A DNA stretch of 10,167 bases from assembly GCA_002309295.1 (NCBI GenBank), contig DBXF01000060.1, positions 173 to 10,339 on the forward strand, written 5' to 3'. Source of the DNA: Bacteroidales bacterium UBA1219 (lineage in GTDB: Bacteria; Bacteroidota; Bacteroidia; Bacteroidales; P3). Every line of letters starts with the position of its first letter. Position 1 is the stretch's first letter. A program made the translations under genes and the position numbers. A model generated the notes under the pieces. The model was given only the letters and a program-made list of their open reading frames with translations. It was not told the DNA's origin and searched no databases. Shown piece by piece: positions 6,026 to 10,167 of this stretch.

Positions 6026-6859
6026 CTTGTACTCGGAGGGGGAAATCCCTGTCTCGCGGCGGAAATAGCGGCTGAAGGTGGCGAGGTCGGGGAAACCGAG
6101 TTCGTCGGCAATCTCGTTCAAACGCATCTCTTTTTCTGTGCGGAGCATTATTTTTGCCTGCGAGGAAAGATATTGTCTGATCCAATGACCCGCCGTATGC
6201 CCCGTCTCCTGCCGTATCACGGTGCTGAAATATTTTGGCGAAAGGCAGAATAGTCCGGCGTAGAAACCCACATCGTGGTGCTCGAAACAGTGCTTTTTGA
6301 TGGCATCGTAGTAGCGTGGGCTCAGGTTGCTGCTCTGCTGGAGGGGAGTGTTCTCGTTTTCGCGGCGGAAAGTGTCTATCATCGTGGTAAGAATATGTAG
6401 CTGCCATACGTCAAAAACGCCCTTCGACGACACTTCGAGCCTCTGCACCGTCTGCAAAGCTTTAACGATGTTCATTATGTCGTTGTACTGGCTGTCGGTG
6501 AGGTGGAAATGTGGAAAAGTCTCGTGCCAGAAACGTCCCTGACTGGTGTTGATACTCACCACTTGCCCGAAAAGTTCGTCGGAAACTACTATAAGAGTGG
6601 CTTTGTAAAGAGGGGTGGTGTTCCGGCAGAACAGCTCGTGGTTGGGGTAAACAACGGAAATGTCCTTTGGCCTGAAAACCGTTTCCAGACCGTCGTACTG
6701 CAATGATATAGTGCCGCGATGGTTTATGCCAATAATGAAAAACGGCGACACGTAGGGTTCTCCATAAACAGGCATGCGTTCGACTTTTTCTATCACCACT
6801 ATGCCCTTGGCCCTGATCTCGTCGGCCATAAGCCTCAAAAAATCTTCACTTTTTTCCAT
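6008..6859 (-). CDS. AraC-family transcriptional regulator
   Basis: A 283-residue DNA-binding regulator. The C-terminal AraC domain (about 180-283) carries both helix-turn-helix units. The first is around GFYAGLFCLSPKYFSTVIRQETG, followed by the linker helix region. The second is around LNEIADELGFPDLATFSRYFRRETGISPSEYK, which is the conserved AraC signature. Residues about 1-165 look like a cupin-type sensing domain (for example SPFFIIGINHRGTISLQYDG), common in small-molecule responsive members; the effector cannot be read from sequence. The ATG at 6859 is the only sensible start. It is transcribed away from the polyphosphate cluster, so it could control itself, the plus-strand promoter-like region near 6970, or distant genes. 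Its C-terminal KLRVKS is partly encoded by the 7-bp repeat that also supplies the stop. Confidence 0.93.
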   Translation of the reverse strand: MEKSEDFLRLMADEIRAKGIVVIEKVERMPVYGEPYVSPFFIIGINHRGTISLQYDGLETVFRPKDISVVYPNHELFCRNTTPLYKATLIVVSDELFGQVVSINTSQGRFWHETFPHFHLTDSQYNDIMNIVKALQTVQRLEVSSKGVFDVWQLHILTTMIDTFRRENENTPLQQSSNLSPRYYDAIKKHCFEHHDVGFYAGLFCLSPKYFSTVIRQETGHTAGHWIRQYLSSQAKIMLRTEKEMRLNEIADELGFPDLATFSRYFRRETGISPSEYKLRVKS

Positions 6860-6881
6860 TGTCCAAAGCTTTTTGAAAATG

Positions 6882-6940
6882 CAAATTTACCAATTATTTC
6901 CGACATTCGAAAATAAAATCCGACTTTTTGCAAAATAAAT
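6882..6940 (-). promoter_or_regulatory. araC upstream region: -7 element and paired TCCGAC repeats
   Basis: On the minus strand TAAATTTG (plus-strand CAAATTTA 6882-6889) matches the -7 consensus 23 bp upstream of the start codon, but no clean TTTG sits 19-21 bp further up. Two direct repeats beginning TCCGAC start at 6899 and 6919, each followed 5-7 bp later by AAAATAAA. The 20-bp period is close to two helical turns, as expected for an AraC-family operator read by one face of a dimer. Autoregulation is inferred. Confidence 0.45.
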
Positions 6941-6947
6941 CTTTTCT

Positions 6948-6985
6948 ATTGACAAACGTTATTATTAAATAAATTTGTACATTTG
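6948..6985 (+). promoter_or_regulatory. Candidate plus-strand promoter(s), two overlapping -7 elements
   Basis: TAAATTTG (6970-6977) and TACATTTG (6978-6985) each fit TAnnTTTG. The best -33 candidate is ATTG at 6948-6951, one base off consensus, 18 bp before the first -7 box. No better promoter was found between here and 7560, so it may drive the 7229 ORF and possibly the cluster that follows, through a leader of 240 nt or more. The -33 match is weak. Confidence 0.45.
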
Positions 6986-7228
6986 CATTGAAACAATTAA
7001 TAGTTATAAATAATTAAACAACTGAAAACAAATAAAATACACCAGTTTGCCAACCAACAACAATAAATAAAAAATTGAACAAAACCAGTGTTTTATATAA
7101 AAAAGACATAAAACGAACTGTCATTTTTTTTGCATTTTTCTACAATGATGATGCAGTTATTTTCGGTCAGTAATTAAAAATAAATCAATTGTTTCAAACG
7201 TCTATAACACAAAAAAAACAGAAAAAAA
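6986..7228. other. AT-rich non-coding stretch, possible long leader
   Basis: About 240 bp of very A- and T-rich sequence with no credible ORF, no tRNA and no clear terminator. A T-run (7124-7131) and scattered AAAT/TTAA words are all that stands out. It could be the untranslated leader of the 7229 ORF, or simple intergenic DNA. Confidence 0.4.
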
Positions 7229-7441
7229 ATGAAAGGAACGAGTTGCTTACCACTGCTTCAACGCGGCACGATGTCGATTACGACAACAGAACGTGCCGTG
7301 CTGCCGACTGTTGCCACTCCTACCGACACAGAAAAACTCCTTGTGAGTTGCAGATATGGCAATGGTAATGCCAATATATTTTTAGGCGTCATTGTCGATT
7401 CAACCTATCCACCGTTTGGTATTTCGGTCTCTGTACCGTAA
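7229..7441 (+). CDS. Unrecognised 70-residue ORF
   Basis: The ATG at 7229 follows an A-rich stretch (ACAGAAAAAAAATG) of the kind that precedes real starts in this genome, which is the best evidence for translation. The product has no signal peptide or membrane segment and no motif I recognise; it ends ...PPFGISVSVP. Codon use (AAT, GGT, CCT, TTA present) is less GC-ending than in the neighbouring genes, so it may be acquired, non-coding or a decayed gene. A nested hairpin lies inside it. After the stop, another frame stays open from 7450 with a glycine-rich run (GGSGGNGGFFKK), which could mean a frameshifted longer gene. It sits 118 bp upstream of the YD-repeat gene. Confidence 0.35.
   Translation: MKGTSCLPLLQRGTMSITTTERAVLPTVATPTDTEKLLVSCRYGNGNANIFLGVIVDSTYPPFGISVSVP
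7264..7298 (+). other. Nested inverted repeat inside the 7229 ORF
   Basis: CGGCACG (7264-7270) pairs with CGTGCCG (7292-7298), and inside it TGTCG (7272-7276) pairs with CGACA (7281-7285) around an ATTA loop. One base on one side and six on the other separate the two stems. A distant complement (GTTGCCAC 7310-7317, GTGGCAAC 7472-7479) could close a larger fold. No known RNA family was recognised. Confidence 0.4.
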
Positions 7442-7559
7442 CATCATAGCCACCATTGGAAGGAGGCAGTGGTGGCAACGGTGGTTTTTTCAAGAAATCA
7501 CTTCTGACAAATAACAGACCTACAATAAAAAGGATTTATAAACATAGCAACAAAAGACA

Positions 7560-7964
7560 ATGAAACTGAAAATACTCCTTCTCGCCATCCTCGTGGGATT
7601 GGGATTCTCGCTTTCGGCGCAGAACACCGCCAAAGCCGACCGCAAGAAAAACCTCACCGTAAAAGAGTACAAGCAGAAAGCCGGTGCCGTTATCCCCTAT
7701 CTCGACGACATAACCCGCTACGACGCCAACGGCCGCAAGGTGGAGGAAATTGAATACACCTCAAACGGAAGTCAGAAAAGCCGCATCGTTTACGAATACG
7801 ACGACAAAGGCGTATGCACTCGCGAGCTGGTGTACGACCACAAGAACAAAATCCAGAAAATACGCAAGATAGAGTACAACGCCGACGGCACCAAGCACAA
7901 AATCTATGTGTATTCGCCCAAAGGCAATCTGGAAACCACACGCACGTTCGAGTATTCGTACTAA
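7560..7964 (+). CDS. Secreted YD-repeat-like protein
   Basis: A 134-residue protein with a signal peptide (MKLK, hydrophobic 5-18, probable cleavage after SLSA at 20). The mature part from about residue 51 is six short units of 13-16 residues that begin Tyr-[Asp/Thr/Asn/Ser]-x-x and end in a Tyr: they start at 54, 66, 80, 92, 106 and 118. Most have Gly or Asn-Gly at the turn (YDANG, YTSNG, YDDKG, YNADG, YSPKG). This is the beta-hairpin pattern of YD/Rhs-type repeats in a very short form; such proteins are common in Bacteroidota and their roles are mostly unknown. A periplasmic or surface location is inferred. The VTC-domain gene starts 14 bp after the stop, so co-transcription is likely and a link to polyphosphate handling is possible. 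Confidence 0.85.
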   Translation: MKLKILLLAILVGLGFSLSAQNTAKADRKKNLTVKEYKQKAGAVIPYLDDITRYDANGRKVEEIEYTSNGSQKSRIVYEYDDKGVCTRELVYDHKNKIQKIRKIEYNADGTKHKIYVYSPKGNLETTRTFEYSY

Positions 7965-7978
7965 AAAGCCCCTTGCCG

Positions 7979-8758
7979 ATGCAACGCCTGAAACCCATAA
8001 TAGACCGAATGTCGCCGATTTCGCTACAGGAGATGTCCGCAGTGAAGCTGATGAACCGCATCGACACCAAGTTCCTGCTAAGCAAGGCGCAGCTGCTCAC
8101 CGCTTTTGCCATGATAAGGGACGGCTACATGGTGCAGACCATTGGCGGCGAGGCCATCGCCCCCTACCACACCCTCTATTTCGACACCCCCGACGTGGCC
8201 ATGTACACCATGCACCACAACCGCAAACTGCACCGACAGAAACTGCGTGTGCGACAGTACCGACAAAACAACACCACTTTCTTCGAACTGAAAGACAAAA
8301 ACAACCGCGGCAAAACCGAAAAGACTCGTATCCCCGTGGCCGTGGAACGTTTCAACGACTGCCTCACCCTGCCCGAAGTCGGTGATTTTGTGGCAAATAA
8401 CACACCATATACCATCGGCGGACTGCTGCCGCAGGTGGAAAATCATTTCAACCGCATCACTTTGGCAAACAACGCCCTTACCGAGCGCGTAACCATCGAC
8501 AGCGACATCACTTTTGCAAACCGCCACACCGGATTGGAAAACCACTCCATGGCCGACTTGGTTATTGTGGAAGTGAAACAAGACCCTGCGCAACGTTCCA
8601 ATTCGCTGTTAATGAGAGTCTTCAGCCAAATGCGGATACAGCCCAAGCGCGTGAGCAAATACTGCCTCGGCACCGTCCTCACCAACCCAAATGCAAAATA
8701 TAATAGGTATAAACAAAAACTGAGATACATCGAGAAACAATTGAAAGTTGAAAGTTGA
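7979..8758 (+). CDS. VTC-domain polyphosphate polymerase
   Basis: A 259-residue soluble protein of the VTC/CYTH tunnel-fold family, whose yeast member Vtc4 makes polyphosphate from ATP. The pattern of catalytic residues is complete: RIDTKF (Lys31), KLRVRQY (Arg90 and Arg92), FELKDK (Lys105), Lys112 and Lys115 in the next stretch, ERVTIDSDI (Arg170), the metal-binding IVEVKQD (Glu198), and SKYCLG (Lys227). YFDTPD (67-72) is also typical. These line the phosphate-binding tunnel in Vtc4, so activity is plausible. ATG 7979 is chosen because family homology begins soon after it and it sits 14 bp past the previous stop; an upstream ATG at 7814 would overlap the YD gene. There are no SPX domain or membrane segments. 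The last residues, QLKVES, are encoded by a 7-bp repeat that also provides the stop. DUF4956 follows after 55 bp. Confidence 0.9.
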   Translation: MQRLKPIIDRMSPISLQEMSAVKLMNRIDTKFLLSKAQLLTAFAMIRDGYMVQTIGGEAIAPYHTLYFDTPDVAMYTMHHNRKLHRQKLRVRQYRQNNTTFFELKDKNNRGKTEKTRIPVAVERFNDCLTLPEVGDFVANNTPYTIGGLLPQVENHFNRITLANNALTERVTIDSDITFANRHTGLENHSMADLVIVEVKQDPAQRSNSLLMRVFSQMRIQPKRVSKYCLGTVLTNPNAKYNRYKQKLRYIEKQLKVES

Positions 8759-8812
8759 AAATTGAAAAATAATTGTAAATTGTTAATTGTTCATTGTTAA
8801 TTATTAATTGAT
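8741..8812 (+). repeat. 7-bp tandem repeat (TTGAAAG/A) and ATTG-rich tail after the VTC gene
   Basis: TTGAAAG occurs at 8741-8747 and 8748-8754, then TTGAAAA at 8755-8761 and 8762-8768. The TGA stop (8756-8758) lies within the third copy. The following 44 bp iterate AATTGT/ATTGTT/ATTAATTG words up to the DUF4956 start, with a single C. No stable terminator hairpin is evident, so transcription may continue into the next gene. Confidence 0.85.
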
Positions 8813-8813
8813 T

Positions 8814-9557
8814 ATGAAGTTTTTACAAGAAGCATTCGACCCCAGCATTGCCAACGAGTTCGGCACTGGCTTTTGGGACAGCCCCATGTTCGGCTCAAGC
8901 GACGACGGTTCGCTGTTGTTTGCCGATTCGCTGCTGCTTTTCCTCGTCAAATTCGGCATCCACCTGCTGTTTTGTTTCTCGATAGTGCATTTCTTCTACT
9001 ATCGCAAAAGCCGTCGCGGCGACTATTATTTCACTTTCATGCTGTTCGGCGTCATCACTTTCCTTTTGCTGTTCCTTCTGCAGGATTCCAAAATGGAAGC
9101 TGCCGTGGCCATCGGGCTTTTCGCCATCTTCGGCATGATACGCTACCGCACCGAAAGCATCGCCATCCGCGACATGACCTACCTTTTCGAGGTGATAGGC
9201 CTTTCGGTGATAAACGGCTTTTCCAAGACTGTAACCTACGGCGATTTTGCCATGTTGGTGCTGTTCAACGTGCTGATACTTGCCGTCAACCTGATTCTCG
9301 AAAGTGTTGCAACTCTGCACCGAAAATCCACCAAGATAATACTTTACGAAAAAATAGAGCTGATAAAACCGCAAAACTACGACAAACTTATCGAAGATTT
9401 GAAAGAACGCACCGGCCTCGATATCACCAAAGCCGAGGTCGGACACATCAATTTCCTGAAAGATACCGCTTACATAAAAATCACATACCTGAACAACGGC
9501 AAGTCTATCAACGACATAGACCACATGACCAAATACAAGGACTACAAAAATATTTGA
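8814..9557 (+). CDS. DUF4956 multi-span membrane protein
   Basis: A 247-residue inner-membrane protein. ATG 8814 is preferred to an in-frame TTG at 8808, which lies in the repeat tail. Membrane segments are predicted near 39-62, 72-90, 94-109, 122-136 and 144-165, followed by a soluble C-terminal domain (about 170-247) that should be cytoplasmic. The block GLFAIFGMIRYRTESIAIRDMTYLF (101-125) with its arginines and Thr-Glu is the hallmark of DUF4956. To my knowledge this family has no established biochemical function but is repeatedly found beside VTC-domain proteins. Here it follows one directly, and a surface lipoprotein comes next, so a role as membrane partner or conduit for the polymer made by the VTC enzyme is a reasonable inference, not a demonstrated one. 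Confidence 0.88.
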   Translation: MKFLQEAFDPSIANEFGTGFWDSPMFGSSDDGSLLFADSLLLFLVKFGIHLLFCFSIVHFFYYRKSRRGDYYFTFMLFGVITFLLLFLLQDSKMEAAVAIGLFAIFGMIRYRTESIAIRDMTYLFEVIGLSVINGFSKTVTYGDFAMLVLFNVLILAVNLILESVATLHRKSTKIILYEKIELIKPQNYDKLIEDLKERTGLDITKAEVGHINFLKDTAYIKITYLNNGKSINDIDHMTKYKDYKNI

Positions 9558-9581
9558 ACAAAACAACAAAAAACATATCCC

Positions 9582-10167
9582 ATGAAAACCAGAACAATTA
9601 TCGCCGCAGCCATTGCCTTTGCAGCAGTGTTTGCATGGAGCTGTGGCAAAGACGAAATCACCGATTTGGACCAAAACGGCCAAAATCCGAACACCGACCC
9701 CGACACCGGCCAGTACGACTACATCGACAGCGTTTGGTTCAACCGCACCATCAGTGTGGTTTTCTCGCAAAGCGGACAGGCCACGGTAACCGGCGCCACC
9801 TCCGATTTTGCTGTAACCATCAACGGCAACGGCGTTACCATTGTCAACAACGGCACCGACAAAGTGCGCTACGAGCTTTCGGGCTCAACATCCAACGGGT
9901 TCCTAAAAATCTATAGCGGCAAGCGTCAAGCATTGATTTTCAACAGTGTAAGCATCACCAATCCCACGGGTTCGGCCATCAACATTCAAGGTCTGCCCGA
10001 CTCGCTTAGCAAAGCCAAACGCACTTTTGTGGTGCTCAACGGCAGCAACGCGCTCGGCGACGGCGTTTCGTATCTCAACACACCGAGCAACGAGGACGAG
10101 AAAGCCGCCTTTTTCAGCGAAAGCCCCCTCATTTTCAGCGGTAGCGGCAGCCTAACAGTCACCGCCC
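9582..10167 (+). CDS. Surface lipoprotein, Cthe_2159-type carbohydrate-binding beta-helix (5' part)
   Basis: The first 195 codons of a gene cut by the window end. Residues 1-20 are a lipoprotein signal peptide ending AWSC, with Cys21 lipidated. The mature start CGKDEITDLD is Lys/Asp/Glu-rich, matching lipoprotein export signals that send Bacteroidota lipoproteins to the cell surface. A low-complexity Asn/Asp/Pro linker (about 31-47) follows. From about 76 come right-handed beta-helix rungs typical of the family formerly DUF4353: FAVTINGNGVTIVNNG, YELSGSTSNGFLKIYSG, LIFNSVSITNPTGSAINIQ, TFVVLNGSNALGDG and the FFSESPLIFSGSGSLTVT block. The clostridial member binds acidic and neutral polysaccharides. 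It starts 24 bp after the DUF4956 stop, so it is in the same unit. It may hold a surface polymer, but the ligand is unknown. Confidence 0.85.
   Translation, partial: MKTRTIIAAAIAFAAVFAWSCGKDEITDLDQNGQNPNTDPDTGQYDYIDSVWFNRTISVVFSQSGQATVTGATSDFAVTINGNGVTIVNNGTDKVRYELSGSTSNGFLKIYSGKRQALIFNSVSITNPTGSAINIQGLPDSLSKAKRTFVVLNGSNALGDGVSYLNTPSNEDEKAAFFSESPLIFSGSGSLTVTA

Noticed and set aside
6949..6954. TTGACA as a sigma70-type -35 box
   Set aside because: Bacteroidota promoters do not use this element, and the other promoters in the window follow TTTG/TAnnTTTG; it is likely chance.
7380..7441. Resemblance of the 7229 ORF C-terminus (FGISVSVP) to C-terminal 'GFSVR' ends of TIGR02145-like domains or retroelement target proteins
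   Set aside because: Only a few residues are similar, and no template repeat or reverse transcriptase is present.
7450..7563. Glycine-rich open frame (GGSGGNGGFF) after the 7229 ORF
   Set aside because: It has no start codon of its own and is only 37 codons long; kept only as a possible sign of frameshift.
7814..7978. ATG-initiated N-terminal extension of the VTC gene
   Set aside because: It overlaps the end of the YD-repeat gene in another frame and gives a low-quality Arg/Gln-rich sequence; family homology begins after ATG 7979.
8895..9770. Long antisense ORF opposite the DUF4956 gene
   Set aside because: It is a shadow of a gene with recognisable family motifs on the plus strand, and its own translation shows no domain.

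Overview
The window looks like chromosomal DNA from a member of the Bacteroidales (Bacteroidota). Four lines of sequence evidence point there. Several upstream regions carry the Bacteroides-type promoter (TTTG, about 20 bp, then TAnnTTTG). Start codons are preceded by A-rich stretches rather than Shine-Dalgarno sequences. The terminal lipoprotein has an acidic Cys-Gly-Lys-Asp-Glu start of the kind used for surface export. The gene families are also typical of the phylum. No rRNA, tRNA, CRISPR array, transposase or prophage block was seen.

Layout, left to right. (1) The 3' end of dut (dUTPase), then a hairpin and a cluster of palindromic repeats. (2) A promoter and a two-gene plus-strand unit: an outer-membrane lipoprotein predicted to form a beta-barrel, and a two-domain UspA-like protein. 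(3) A convergent intergenic region with two copies of a 17-bp palindrome and a perfect 18-bp-arm palindrome, probably the terminator for the opposing genes. (4) A minus-strand group: a GH25 muramidase with duplicated wall-binding domains and no signal peptide, a class III sirtuin lacking the usual zinc cysteines, and murB. (5) A divergent plus-strand gene for a small two-span membrane protein with its own promoter. (6) A minus-strand AraC-family regulator, with two TCCGAC direct repeats 20 bp apart in its promoter region. (7) A 700-bp AT-rich stretch with plus-strand promoter-like elements and an unrecognised 70-codon ORF containing a nested hairpin. (8) A plus-strand cluster: a secreted YD-repeat-like protein, a VTC-domain polyphosphate polymerase, a DUF4956 membrane protein, and the start of a surface lipoprotein of the Cthe_2159 beta-helix carbohydrate-binding family, cut by the window end.

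The last cluster is the best candidate for an incompletely described system. A soluble polyphosphate polymerase domain, a multi-span membrane protein and a surface beta-helix lipoprotein lie head to tail. The arrangement resembles the catalytic-plus-membrane organisation of the yeast VTC complex, with a cell-surface partner added. It could make and export, or anchor, an anionic polymer, but that is inference.

A second pattern spans the window. Just at or after the stop codons of about six genes on both strands lie short tandem repeats of period 7, 8 or 14, mostly free of C on the coding strand. Because these periods are not multiples of three and the units contain TAA or TGA, they give a stop in every reading frame. 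In two or three genes they also encode the last amino acids.
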